DNA from: a virus
IMG/VR virus record: IMGVR_UViG_3300021964_009736
Coordinates: 1 to 60,465 of that record
Direction: 5' to 3' (one strand)
DNA length: 60,465 nt
The position numbers and the translations under genes are program-made. Shown in pieces: positions 51,915 to 59,949 of the stretch (its first letter is position 1; each line of letters begins with the position of its first letter). Below the pieces are notes generated by a model, which was not told where the DNA came from, searched no databases, and saw nothing but the letters and a program-made list of their open reading frames with translations.

Positions 51915-53360
51915 TTAGTAGAAAGCATTCCACGCATTACTATCATAATACACTGGATAACTTACTGCACCTGCTTTACCTGCAGGATCCCAATTCACTC
52001 CATCGGCTATAGCAATCATGCCTTCTACCAGTGTTGCTGGAGCCGAAGATTGCGGAGCAAGCCTTGCTATACCGTTTACATCTAATGTAGTGTCTGTACT
52101 TGGTGCTTGTGTATTAATACCTAATCTTCCAAAAGAATCAAAAACCATATATTTTAGATCCAATGCAGAGTTTGTTCCAGCATTAGTAACAACTTCAAAC
52201 ATACCCGATGCTTGATCAACTCCTGGAGTTCTGCTTGGATCTACCCGCATACCAAAGAGTCCAGAAACTACATAATCTGCTGTATTAGGGTCATATGCTT
52301 GGTAAGATATAGCTCCGAGATATTCTCCTCCGGTAGTAATTACTGGAGAGCTTGCACCGCCCTTAATTCCTTTGAATGTCAATTTAGGTTGTAGAGGCAT
52401 AGTGCCAGTATCGTGAATGATTTCAATTGGTGATGAACCTGATCCGCCAGTACTATCAAACTGAACTGTGGTAGGTCCTCCTGAAGCTCCTTCAATTCTA
52501 ATTATATTAACACCAGTATCAACAGGAGAAATAGCATCCTCTACTATTTTAAGCCCGCCGTTAGTAAGTGTTCCGTTCATTGTATCAACAAAAACTGTAG
52601 AATCTTCACCTACTACACTACCTATTAGGTCTCCTGTAATCGTACCTGTTAAGATTGTGTCAACATCTAATGTAGTAGCAGTAATTGTATTAGTAATATC
52701 TGCAGAAACAGCAGTAATACTTCCTCCACCATTTGGATCGATAATAACGGAACTATCGTCTGCTACAACAATACTATTAATAGATGTTGCTTCAATATGT
52801 CCGTCTGCTACTATACCGTTTACGTATAAATTTGCCCAACGCTTTGTGTTATTTCCTAATTCATATGCACTGTCGGTATCAGGAACTAATGAGCTTTGGA
52901 ATTCTGCACCTACACTAATTGAATCAGTGCCGGAGTCGCCTAAGACAATGTTACCATTTGCAGTTATAGATCCGCTTGCTACAATTGATCCTGTAATATC
53001 AATGTCGCCAGTTCCGGTAATGTCATAACTGTTCAGGTCTAAATTACCGCCTAACTGTGGTGTAAGATCATTAACAACATCTATTTCTAGTACATTAGGA
53101 TCTACTGCATTCCAATCGCCTGATGCGCTATCATAAGCAAGAATACTTCCATCGGATGCAGGTCCTGTACTATCTGTAACAACATTTGCAAGTTCTTCTA
53201 GGAACACTTCTCCTAGAGTAGTATCTACAGGTACACCACCTGCTGTAACGCCGTCTCCGACGTATAGTTTTTTCGTATCTGTAACATAAATCAGTTCACC
53301 GGACTCTGGTGTAAAGCTGGTTCTGTCAGCATCAAGTCCTCTTCTTAAGCGTAAGGCCAT
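51915..53360 (-). CDS. Tail-fibre-like protein with Mtd-type N-terminus
   Basis: The N-terminus (RRGLDADRTSFTP, GELIYVTDTKKLYVGDG) matches the N-terminal domain found on Mtd-like and other phage fibres. The middle is a long beta-rich region with repeated I-T-(G/A)-x-(I/T) and D-L-x-S/G turns. SDSAYELGNNTKRW resembles the NELGD/DLG element near the trimerisation region of fibres. No variable region, template repeat or reverse transcriptase is seen in this window. GAGA-type ribosome site (AGGAGA) is upstream of the ATG. Confidence 0.7.
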   Translation of the reverse strand: MALRLRRGLDADRTSFTPESGELIYVTDTKKLYVGDGVTAGGVPVDTTLGEVFLEELANVVTDSTGPASDGSILAYDSASGDWNAVDPNVLEIDVVNDLTPQLGGNLDLNSYDITGTGDIDITGSIVASGSITANGNIVLGDSGTDSISVGAEFQSSLVPDTDSAYELGNNTKRWANLYVNGIVADGHIEATSINSIVVADDSSVIIDPNGGGSITAVSADITNTITATTLDVDTILTGTITGDLIGSVVGEDSTVFVDTMNGTLTNGGLKIVEDAISPVDTGVNIIRIEGASGGPTTVQFDSTGGSGSSPIEIIHDTGTMPLQPKLTFKGIKGGASSPVITTGGEYLGAISYQAYDPNTADYVVSGLFGMRVDPSRTPGVDQASGMFEVVTNAGTNSALDLKYMVFDSFGRLGINTQAPSTDTTLDVNGIARLAPQSSAPATLVEGMIAIADGVNWDPAGKAGAVSYPVYYDSNAWNAFY

Positions 53361-53389
53361 CTAAATGTCTCCTGAACAATTATTATATG

Positions 53390-53397
53390 TATTTATG
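53390..53397 (-). promoter_or_regulatory. T4-type late promoter octamer before the Mtd-like fibre
   Basis: On the minus strand the bases read CATAAATA, 30 bases before the fibre ATG. Late expression is expected of a fibre. A TATAATAA stretch lies just inside, but without a matching -35. Confidence 0.5.
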
Positions 53398-53422
53398 TCA
53401 TTTAGAGAATTACGTATTATCA

Positions 53423-53749
53423 TTATTTTCTTTTTTTCATGAAATACTTGGTTCGTTTTTCAATATCTTCTTTGACTCTAGCAGTATCCAAACGGAAATC
53501 TACATTATCTATTTCGTCCTCATATTCTGTAAACAATGATTGTAGATGTCCTTCTATTTCTTTTTCACCAGTATGCGGATGCTTTAACATGCTTTTTTGA
53601 ACATCTATAACCCATGTTTTTTCATTTTTGAAATGTATGTGGATAGAATGTAGGTAGTTTAGCGGTACTACATTGATATCAATATCTTTAAATATTTCCG
53701 GCCAAACTTCTGTGATATTTTGCTTAAACTTCTTACTGCCCTTAGGCAC
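53423..53749 (-). CDS. Small conserved-looking phage protein, about 108 aa
   Basis: I take the start as GTG at 53749, just inside the stop of the upstream gene, because AGAAGAAGG lies upstream; another in-frame GTG at 53800 would make 125 residues but has no visible ribosome site. The chain has ITEVWPEIF, HIHFKNEKTWVIDVQ and a basic C-terminus (RTKYFMKKRK). No motif is recognised. It belongs with the next two genes by spacing. Confidence 0.5.
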   Translation of the reverse strand: MPKGSKKFKQNITEVWPEIFKDIDINVVPLNYLHSIHIHFKNEKTWVIDVQKSMLKHPHTGEKEIEGHLQSLFTEYEDEIDNVDFRLDTARVKEDIEKRTKYFMKKRK

Positions 53750-54350
53750 TACTTGTAGCCTTCTTCTTTTTAGTAGGAACAAGTTCTTCAGCCATTTCAC
53801 GTAATTTTTTTGCTTCTTTAAACATAGCGTCAGCTTGAGATCTATAAGAAGATGCTAATTGTTCGTCGTCTAGCACCTGTTCACTTGTTGCTACAGGTTC
53901 GTCGCTAGGTAAAGTTGACATTGGCTGTTCTTGAGTTTCAGTTTTTTCGGTCATAGATGTAGCATTTGCAAGCGACAACTCTTCAATAGTAATGCCTCTC
54001 GCATCTGCAATAGCTTGATTTACATCTGAAAGTAGAACTGCTGTTTTATTATTAGGCGTCATTTCAACAACATTTGTTGGTACCTTTGTTAGTTTGCCTG
54101 TTGTATGAAAAGCTGCAAGCATGATTCTGCCATCTGGGATACGTGTTCTAGCCATTGCATCAGCTAGTTCTACAGATTCTTGTCCTGATGCAGATTCTAC
54201 AAGTTTCATTAAACTATCATGCATATCTGCATCTAGGCTCTCTGTGTGTACCACTAAAGCATTGTTCGGATCATTCGGGATGGTTTTGTAAGCAACAATT
54301 AATTTACGGTTATTAGTAGTTAATCTACCTACGTGTTTAAAGTCAGGCAT
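53742..54350 (-). CDS. Conserved-looking phage protein, 202 aa
   Basis: AAGGAG precedes the ATG, 1 base after the previous stop. The first 130 residues are mixed alpha/beta (LIVAYKTIPNDP, MLAAFHTTGK) and end in a low-complexity, Thr/Glu/Pro-rich linker, followed by a Lys-rich tail (PTKKKKATSSA). I know this type from marine T4-like phages but not its function. Neighbours are small proteins and the fibre. Confidence 0.55.
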   Translation of the reverse strand: MPDFKHVGRLTTNNRKLIVAYKTIPNDPNNALVVHTESLDADMHDSLMKLVESASGQESVELADAMARTRIPDGRIMLAAFHTTGKLTKVPTNVVEMTPNNKTAVLLSDVNQAIADARGITIEELSLANATSMTEKTETQEQPMSTLPSDEPVATSEQVLDDEQLASSYRSQADAMFKEAKKLREMAEELVPTKKKKATSSA

Positions 54351-54351
54351 T

Positions 54352-54597
54352 TTACTCTCCTTGAGCTTCTTCTGTTACTGGCTGAGCAGTTTGTTCAGAA
54401 CCATTTTGCTGTTCTGCTTGTTGTGCTACTGCTGCCAAAAATGTTTCTAATTTTGTATATACGTTTCCAACTACAGTCATTTCATTTGGCTTAAATGCAC
54501 CGCGGCTGCTTGCAACATCAATAATAGATTTAATTGAACTTAAATCGTTAACTGTTAATTCTACAGGTTGATTTGCTTGCTGTTGTGTTTCACTCAT
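54352..54597 (-). CDS. Small Gln-rich phage protein, 81 aa
   Basis: AAGGAG precedes the ATG. The N- and C-termini are Gln/Glu-rich (SETQQQANQ, VTEEAQGE), around a helical centre (LSSIKSIIDVASSRGAF, LETFLAAVAQQAEQQ) that could form a coiled coil. No catalytic motif. It precedes the 202-residue protein by one base and may act with it. Confidence 0.5.
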   Translation of the reverse strand: MSETQQQANQPVELTVNDLSSIKSIIDVASSRGAFKPNEMTVVGNVYTKLETFLAAVAQQAEQQNGSEQTAQPVTEEAQGE

Positions 54598-54636
54598 AAT
54601 AGTATTCTCCTTATAATGTATATATGCGCACTTTAT

Positions 54637-54903
54637 TTAACGATATTTCAAAAGTGGACAAGCCAATATGAAATAACTTAATTCTTTCTTGTTTTCGAAC
54701 CCTATCTTAAGTGATTGACCTTGTTTGTCTCTTACAGTGCCAATGTAGTATCTACCTTTACTGTTATCTTTGATCCAATTCTGTAAACTTTGTTCAAGGT
54801 TATAGGTTTTTGGAATAACAGTATATTCAAAATGTTTAAGAGGATAATCAGTTTTCCGCACCTTAAATAGTTCTAAAGCATTAGGAGACTTAATATTAAA
54901 CAC
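54637..54903 (-). CDS. Hypothetical protein, 88 aa
   Basis: The start is GTG sharing its G with the stop of the peptidase/VWA gene (TAGTG), so it is coupled to it. The sequence is basic and aromatic-rich (YPLKHFEYTVIPKTYNL, GRYYIGTVRDKQGQS), without recognised motifs. Coupling suggests a helper for the upstream protein, which is inference. Confidence 0.5.
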   Translation of the reverse strand: MFNIKSPNALELFKVRKTDYPLKHFEYTVIPKTYNLEQSLQNWIKDNSKGRYYIGTVRDKQGQSLKIGFENKKELSYFILACPLLKYR

Positions 54904-56174
54904 TATGCAGCCTCGTAATGTGCTGTAATTCCAAAAGGTGCTTGTAGTTTTTTGTCGTAGTTGCTATGTATAACAAATACAGTGTCACAATAATCATCTT
55001 CACCCCAAGTGCCCCATGGATACCCATCTGTAAACATTATAAACTTCTTAGGAACAATATCATTTTCTTTCATATAATTCCAGTTACATTGAAATTCTGT
55101 TCCGCCGCCGCCCATGATTTCATAGTTTAACAAATCATCTCCGTTGTCAGCACTATAATCTTGTTCATTATATACTTTAGTATCAAAGCACCAAATTTTA
55201 ATATTGTAATCTTTATACTGTTCCATTATGCCTTTAATTTCACTAACAAAGTCTTTAGCCTGAGTATCACCAATTGATCCACTCATGTCAAGCGCGACAC
55301 AGATGTCAATAGTCTCTTCAAAATTCATACCCGGCAAGATAGCACCAGTATGCCAAGCCTTGCGTGACGGACGGCTAAATGTATAATCGTTCCGGATAGT
55401 TGACTGTATTTGTTGCTGAAGGAGTTCTCTCCAGTTCATTTTAGGTTCTGTCAGTTCTTTAATAAGTCTAGCAACTTCACCTGGAACATTACCTGCACCT
55501 GCTGCCTGAGCAGACGAAATCATACTCTCTTTTATTTCATCTCTAATTTTACGTAGTTCATCTTTTGAATAAGACGGACGTTTAGCATTACCATTGTCTG
55601 CATTACCATTATCAGAATCACCACCGTCTCCTTCCCAATCAACGTGATCATCTAATAATTCGCCTAATTCTTTTAGAAATTCATCACCGTTTTTCTTTGC
55701 CTGATCAAACAGGTCATCATATACTTCTTCTGATGACCAACCTTCATATTTAAAGTCTTGATAGATAGGAATTTGATCTACTTTTTCACCAATCTTATCT
55801 CTAATTAGAGTGTTATTTACAATGTAGTCACAGGCAATATTGTAAAGGATTGCATCTCTATCTTCTTTTCGTTCTAAATGATCAAAAACACAATGAAGAA
55901 TTTCATGTGCAATTACAAATTCAATTTGCTTTTCTGTCAATGCATTAAAGAATTGTGTGTTATAATAAAGGTTACGACCGTCTGTGGCCGCTGTAGGACA
56001 CCAATCATCGCAGTTTTGTACACCTAACCGTGTCGCCATGTTACCAAAAAAGGGAGCTCGGAATAGTAATCCTACTCTTGCGACAATAATTTTGTCAGCA
56101 ACTACTTTACGCATTTCTTCTAGTTCAGCCGGAGTAATTTCTTTTGGTACAAAACTTTTAGTATCTAAACTCAT
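54903..56174 (-). CDS. Putative metallopeptidase plus VWA-like domain protein
   Basis: GAGAGG precedes the ATG. H90-E91-x2-H94 (AHEILHCVFDH) is a zinc peptidase motif in an N-terminal domain of about 180 residues. An acidic linker (about 181-198) leads to a VWA-like domain with D296-x-S298-x-S300 (ALDMSGSIGD), the MIDAS metal site. That is the DUF2201 plus VWA-like architecture. It sits next to a MoxR-type ATPase, the usual partner, and both have their own sigma70-type promoters. Probable role: ATP-driven remodelling or metal insertion; target unknown. Confidence 0.75.
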   Translation of the reverse strand: MSLDTKSFVPKEITPAELEEMRKVVADKIIVARVGLLFRAPFFGNMATRLGVQNCDDWCPTAATDGRNLYYNTQFFNALTEKQIEFVIAHEILHCVFDHLERKEDRDAILYNIACDYIVNNTLIRDKIGEKVDQIPIYQDFKYEGWSSEEVYDDLFDQAKKNGDEFLKELGELLDDHVDWEGDGGDSDNGNADNGNAKRPSYSKDELRKIRDEIKESMISSAQAAGAGNVPGEVARLIKELTEPKMNWRELLQQQIQSTIRNDYTFSRPSRKAWHTGAILPGMNFEETIDICVALDMSGSIGDTQAKDFVSEIKGIMEQYKDYNIKIWCFDTKVYNEQDYSADNGDDLLNYEIMGGGGTEFQCNWNYMKENDIVPKKFIMFTDGYPWGTWGEDDYCDTVFVIHSNYDKKLQAPFGITAHYEAA

Positions 56175-56204
56175 AAGTGCCTCTCATTCCTTAGTTATAC
56201 ATAC

Positions 56205-56233
56205 ATTATACAAATATTTAATGGAAAAGTCAA
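56205..56233 (-). promoter_or_regulatory. Sigma70-type promoter for the peptidase/VWA gene
   Basis: On the minus strand TTGACT (plus 56228-56233) and TATAAT (plus 56205-56210) are separated by 17 bases. The transcription start would fall about 25 bases before the ATG at 56174. The same -35 TTGACT is used at 21007 and 57434. Confidence 0.75.
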
Positions 56234-56277
56234 GAGAAAAAGGGTGTTTTGGAGAGATCACCCAACTCTTTTTGGCA

Positions 56278-57363
56278 CTATGCTGCTTGTGCAGATTTGA
56301 TATACTTTCCGAAACGTTCGTGGAATTCATCAAAACATTCTACTTCGTCTGGATCAATGGGCAATGAATACTGTGTAAGAGCAAGTTTAATACCCATTAC
56401 AACAAGTTCAGTTTCAAAGTTATCCATTGCAAATCTAAGGAAATTATTTACTTTGTTATCAAAGTCTTTGTCACCTTTATTGCAAGATTCTTGCAGTTCA
56501 TAACAAAGAGAGACAGTCAAGGAATACTTGGCACTGATTTCTTTAGTCTCTAAATCTTTTACCTTTCCAAGCAAGATATCCGTTGGATTTGGCATTTTTG
56601 ATGCCATTTTACGGTGTGCCATAAACTTTACTGCAAGGCCTTCGCCTACAGAACCACTAACAAGATCTGTTGTAGTTTGTTCATCGTCGTCATCTTCTAG
56701 TAGCTCTGATACAAAAGACCACGAACGGGGTGTAGCAAATGAACGTGATGGACTTTTAGGATCAAAATCATAAAGATCTTGTTTTGCAAAAGTCAAATAC
56801 CCTACAACATCATTATGGATTTTGTTTTCTACTGCCCAGCTAAACCAATCATCAAACGACACAGCAAGTTCTAAGTGTACAAAACGATTTGCTAATGGAG
56901 CAGGCATTCTGTAAGTAACACCTTTGTCAGCGTCACGGTTGCCTGCCGCCACAATAAGAACGTTGTCTGGAAGTGTATATTGCCCTACCTTACGATTAAG
57001 GATTAATTGATAAGCTGCAGCCTGTACTGCTGGTGCTGCAGAATTCATTTCATCTAAGAACAAAATAATATTTTTATATTTTGATGCCATTTCAGCAGTA
57101 GGCAATTCTTGCGGTGGTGCCCACATCATTGCATTATCATTTGCCGCATAATATGGAATACCTTTAATGTCTGTAGGTTCCCAAAGTGATAATCGAATAT
57201 CAATTACATGAGCTTCAATAGAAGCACCAATTTGATGAATAATATCTGATTTGCCAATGCCTGGAGGTCCCCACAAAAAGATCGGACGTTTTTTCTTAAA
57301 TGCACGAACGATGCTTTTCTTTGCTCCGTTTGGACTTACTGTACGAATTGCTAAATTTTCCAT
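56278..57363 (-). CDS. MoxR/CobS-type AAA+ ATPase
   Basis: AGAGGA precedes the ATG. WGPPGIGKS (31-39) is Walker A, LFLDE (101-105) Walker B, GNRD (141-144) sensor 1, and R160 (PLANRF) an arginine-finger candidate. At 361 residues it has the MoxR/CobS layout. Its gene is next to the metallopeptidase/VWA gene, the classic partner pair. In marine T4-like phages proteins like this are often called cobS; the label rests on the AAA+ core only, and no cobalamin gene is here. Confidence 0.8.
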   Translation of the reverse strand: MENLAIRTVSPNGAKKSIVRAFKKKRPIFLWGPPGIGKSDIIHQIGASIEAHVIDIRLSLWEPTDIKGIPYYAANDNAMMWAPPQELPTAEMASKYKNIILFLDEMNSAAPAVQAAAYQLILNRKVGQYTLPDNVLIVAAGNRDADKGVTYRMPAPLANRFVHLELAVSFDDWFSWAVENKIHNDVVGYLTFAKQDLYDFDPKSPSRSFATPRSWSFVSELLEDDDDEQTTTDLVSGSVGEGLAVKFMAHRKMASKMPNPTDILLGKVKDLETKEISAKYSLTVSLCYELQESCNKGDKDFDNKVNNFLRFAMDNFETELVVMGIKLALTQYSLPIDPDEVECFDEFHERFGKYIKSAQAA

Positions 57364-57411
57364 GTTGTATCCTCTTGTTTGAAGTCAGTGCCAATTTCTA
57401 ACTATATATAT

Positions 57412-57439
57412 AGTATAGCACCTTAGTAGAAAAAGTCAA
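57412..57439 (-). promoter_or_regulatory. Sigma70-type promoter for the AAA+ ATPase gene
   Basis: On the minus strand TTGACT (plus 57434-57439) and TATACT (plus 57412-57417) are separated by 16 bases. ACTATATATATAGT, a perfect palindrome at 57401-57414, overlaps the -10 and start point and could be an operator. Confidence 0.65.
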
Positions 57440-57457
57440 GAAGATTTTTGCCGAAAG

Positions 57458-57844
57458 TTAATTTTTTTCTTGCCGCTTTAATGCTTTCATTATTCCGTAT
57501 TTTTTAACATCGCCTGAAAAAAGATGTAGTTCTAATGCTTTCTTTTCATTTGTCACTATCAATCCTTTTTTCCATAAGTAATACGGACAATCGATGAAAT
57601 TGTCTAACCAAATCAAAACATTAGTTGTCATTTCAAAGTCCCTAGGGAAAGGAACTTCATACGTTTGAAGATCTAATGTTTCTGTAACAAACTCATAACC
57701 AGCATCAGTTAATCTTAAACCACCTGTGTCTTTTGATCTAGTATTTTGCCACCATACAGGCATATACTCGGTCATAGTAGCTTCTGTGACTGCTTTTCCT
57801 GATTGTTTAAGAAAAATTTTAGTATAAGTTTCTTTCCAGTTCAT
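57458..57844 (-). CDS. Conserved-looking phage protein, 128 aa
   Basis: It starts 2 bases after the previous stop; no strong Shine-Dalgarno is visible. The centre is aromatic-rich (YMPVWWQNTRSKDTGGLRLT, IDCPYYLWKKG) and the C-terminus basic. No membrane segment or catalytic motif. Typical of small conserved genes near the T4-like DNA-metabolism core. Function unknown. Confidence 0.55.
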   Translation of the reverse strand: MNWKETYTKIFLKQSGKAVTEATMTEYMPVWWQNTRSKDTGGLRLTDAGYEFVTETLDLQTYEVPFPRDFEMTTNVLIWLDNFIDCPYYLWKKGLIVTNEKKALELHLFSGDVKKYGIMKALKRQEKN

Positions 57845-57846
57845 AA

Positions 57847-58137
57847 CTATTCATTTTCTACAATTTCACCATTAGTGAGTTTGTATACTTGGAAATCATT
57901 ACAATTAAACATGTCGTTGAGTTTTTTTGCTAGATTAATAGCATGTCCCGGATTTGAAAAAGATACTTTTTTGTATTTAGGTCCGGGATAATTTGTTAAT
58001 GCATTTGCACTCTTTAGATTAAACGGTTTACCTTTGTAGAAGACTGCCCAAATTGCTTCTGCATCGAGAACTTGTTCGCTCTTGTAGGTTTTTTTGTTAA
58101 TATATTCTAATAATACATTAGGTTTGGGTCTACTCAT
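57847..58137 (-). CDS. Small conserved-looking phage protein, 96 aa
   Basis: GGA precedes the ATG, 32 bases after a GATAAATA octamer. Basic N-terminus (MSRPKPNVLLEYINKKTYKS), then AIWAVFYKGKPFNLKSA and a helical HAINLAKKLNDMF. No known motif. First gene of a pair with the 128-residue protein. Confidence 0.5.
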   Translation of the reverse strand: MSRPKPNVLLEYINKKTYKSEQVLDAEAIWAVFYKGKPFNLKSANALTNYPGPKYKKVSFSNPGHAINLAKKLNDMFNCNDFQVYKLTNGEIVENE

Positions 58138-58168
58138 ATACGTAATCCTTTATTATAAAGTACGTATA

Positions 58169-58176
58169 TATTTATC
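58169..58176 (-). promoter_or_regulatory. T4-type late promoter octamer GATAAATA
   Basis: On the minus strand the bases read GATAAATA, 32 bases before the ATG at 58137, in a 66-base gap. CTTTATTATAAAG (58148-58160), an odd-length palindrome, lies between the octamer and the ATG. Confidence 0.55.
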
Positions 58177-58203
58177 CTTTATTGGTATTATCTACCCACA
58201 TAA

Positions 58204-58449
58204 TTACCATTTTGATCCTGCATCTACATTTACCTGTATAACTTCATTGTCAGTTGATTTGCTTTCTGCAACAAGTTTTTCAAGATCGCCCTCGAGTCTT
58301 GCCATAGTAGCACCTAATGCATAGGCTAGTGCTTTTGCTTCTGCTATATCCAGCATAACTTGTTTCGATTTACTAAAGTCTGCTGACTTAACTTTGTTAA
58401 TAAACTGTTGAATAGGAAACGTATTTAAAGGTTCATTTTGTGTTGGCAA
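58204..58449 (-). CDS. Small conserved-looking phage protein, 81 aa
   Basis: The ATG overlaps the end of the upstream gene by 17 bases. The sequence is helical (FPIQQFINKVKSADFSKS, MLDIAEAKALAYALGATMARL) and probably forms a short coiled coil. No recognised motif. Small proteins of this kind are common next to the T4-like nuclease region. Confidence 0.5.
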   Translation of the reverse strand: MPTQNEPLNTFPIQQFINKVKSADFSKSKQVMLDIAEAKALAYALGATMARLEGDLEKLVAESKSTDNEVIQVNVDAGSKW

Positions 58450-58903
58450 TAGATAACTCCTGTCTCATTTCTAACTCTGTATGAAACGGACCTTTAGATT
58501 GGTATCGTTCAATAGTAATAAGTTTAGGACAAAAGCTCTTAACCCAGCCTTTATCAAATTTAATAATATAATAGCCTGCACAATATAGACTTTTTGATTT
58601 ATCGCTTTTTGTAAATAATGGCAGTTTACGCTTTACATCGTACAATGCATTATATGGTGTAGTACTAGTAGGAAATCCGTGTACTACTTTATCTTGCACA
58701 GTTTCTTTAATTTCTAATTTTTCCCAATAGAAATCTTTTCCAAAGTTTTTCTTTAACTGTTTTTCGTTGTCAAAAAATCTAGTACCTAAGTTGTCAGTAA
58801 ACATAAATCTTGTGTCACTCAAACTTATAGTTCCTAGTTTTACGCCGTTTTCTTCTACAATCCAAAATCTATTATCTAAGATTTCTTTTGCATTAATTGT
58901 CAT
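58433..58903 (-). CDS. Conserved-looking phage protein, 156 aa
   Basis: I use ATG at 58903, overlapping the TGA of the nuclease gene (ATGA), because GAGG lies upstream; an earlier in-frame ATG at 58972 is deep inside the nuclease. The 156 residues contain FWIVEENGVKLGTISL and YYIIKFDKGWVKSF, beta-rich, with a basic core. It is coupled to the nuclease and may be a helper protein. Function unknown. Confidence 0.55.
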   Translation of the reverse strand: MTINAKEILDNRFWIVEENGVKLGTISLSDTRFMFTDNLGTRFFDNEKQLKKNFGKDFYWEKLEIKETVQDKVVHGFPTSTTPYNALYDVKRKLPLFTKSDKSKSLYCAGYYIIKFDKGWVKSFCPKLITIERYQSKGPFHTELEMRQELSIANTK

Positions 58904-59889
58904 TGTGGATACCTCGCCTGTAATGGTTCTGCATAATGTTGCACTTGATCTGAGACTCTTTGCATATCCCATTTAGCACAAAATTTTAGTAATCTTAAAC
59001 CAACTTGTGTAATCTGTTTAGGTTGATCTATAGCATCTTGTATAACATCATTGATAATTGATCTAATGTTACCAGGTTGTGCAGTCAAATCGCACAATAC
59101 TACATTTCTATTGTAATCATCTAACACCCGATGTTCAACACCTTCGTGATCTACCCAACGCTGTAACATCATGTTATTCCAGTTGTAGCCTTTTGTATCC
59201 TTATCTGCAAATGCTTCTTGTAAGCCTACTTTGTTCTTTGTGCCTTTTTTGCGTACACCAGGAAATGCAGAGAACACATTATCACTTGTATCTCCACGCA
59301 TACATTTTTCAAACAATTGATACTGAGGATGAGGAGCAGGTTTAGGTTGTCCTGTTTTCTTGTCGATTACCTCGTTACCTTTATCGTCAAAGTAACCTTC
59401 GTGTGTAATAGTTACATTTTGTATACCATTATATTGCTTTACATTAGGAGCAATAAGTTGTGCAAAGTCACCATCTGTACTAATAATAACGTGATTGTCA
59501 TTAGGGTGTGATTGTACCCAGCCTGCAATTAAATCATCTGCTTCTAGTTGCGGATGACGCATAACAGTACAGTTAGTTTTAGTATCTACAAAATCCTTAA
59601 ACTCATCAAAGATCTCCCAAAACACAGTATCTTCTTCTTGCTGTGTAGGAGTCATTGCATCACGAGTTTCTTGTCTGTTACGCTTGTATGGCTCGTAGTA
59701 GTCTTTACGCCAGCTACGTCCTTCTAAGCAAAAGACAATATGATCTGCATCAAAGTCATTCCATGCTTTCTTAATACTGTTTAATGTAATATGTAACGCC
59801 ATACCTACTTTAGTATCGATATCGCCACGCACAACATGACGAGCTCTAAAGAATGTGTTAGCAGTGTCTACAAGTATATAAGTTGCCAT
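58900..59889 (-). CDS. rnh: RNase H/5'-3' exonuclease (FEN family)
   Basis: AAAGG precedes the ATG. D8 (LVDTANTFFR), E56 (CLEGRSWR), E116-x-D118-D119 (LEADDLIAG), D139-x-D141 (STDGDFA) and D200-x2-D203 (GDTSDNVF) form the FEN acidic site. A GVRKKGTKNK helix-turn-helix region follows. 329 residues fits T4 RNase H (about 305). In T4 this enzyme removes RNA primers from lagging strands. It has its own sigma70-type promoter and is coupled to the following small gene. Confidence 0.85.
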   Translation of the reverse strand: MATYILVDTANTFFRARHVVRGDIDTKVGMALHITLNSIKKAWNDFDADHIVFCLEGRSWRKDYYEPYKRNRQETRDAMTPTQQEEDTVFWEIFDEFKDFVDTKTNCTVMRHPQLEADDLIAGWVQSHPNDNHVIISTDGDFAQLIAPNVKQYNGIQNVTITHEGYFDDKGNEVIDKKTGQPKPAPHPQYQLFEKCMRGDTSDNVFSAFPGVRKKGTKNKVGLQEAFADKDTKGYNWNNMMLQRWVDHEGVEHRVLDDYNRNVVLCDLTAQPGNIRSIINDVIQDAIDQPKQITQVGLRLLKFCAKWDMQRVSDQVQHYAEPLQARYPQ

Positions 59890-59917
59890 TCTAGTGCCTT
59901 TTCTAATTTATACTTAT

Positions 59918-59946
59918 ATAATAGTATCTTTTAGTAAGTTTGTCAA
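59918..59946 (-). promoter_or_regulatory. Sigma70-type promoter for the nuclease gene
   Basis: On the minus strand TTGACA (plus 59941-59946) and TATTAT (plus 59918-59923) are separated by 17 bases, 5 of 6 bases matching the -10. The start would fall about 25 bases before the ATG at 59889. Confidence 0.65.
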
Positions 59947-59949
59947 TCA

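Noticed and set aside
51915-53360. Diversity-generating retroelement suggested by the Mtd-like fibre
   Set aside because: No reverse transcriptase, template repeat or adenine-biased variable region is visible in the window.
56278-57363. Cobalt chelatase subunit (cobS) assignment
   Set aside because: Only the general AAA+ core is shared; no cobalamin gene is near and the VWA/peptidase partner fits MoxR-type pairs.
58904-58972. Upstream ATG for the 156-residue gene
   Set aside because: It would place 69 bases inside the nuclease gene with no ribosome site; the ATGA overlap with GAGG upstream is better.
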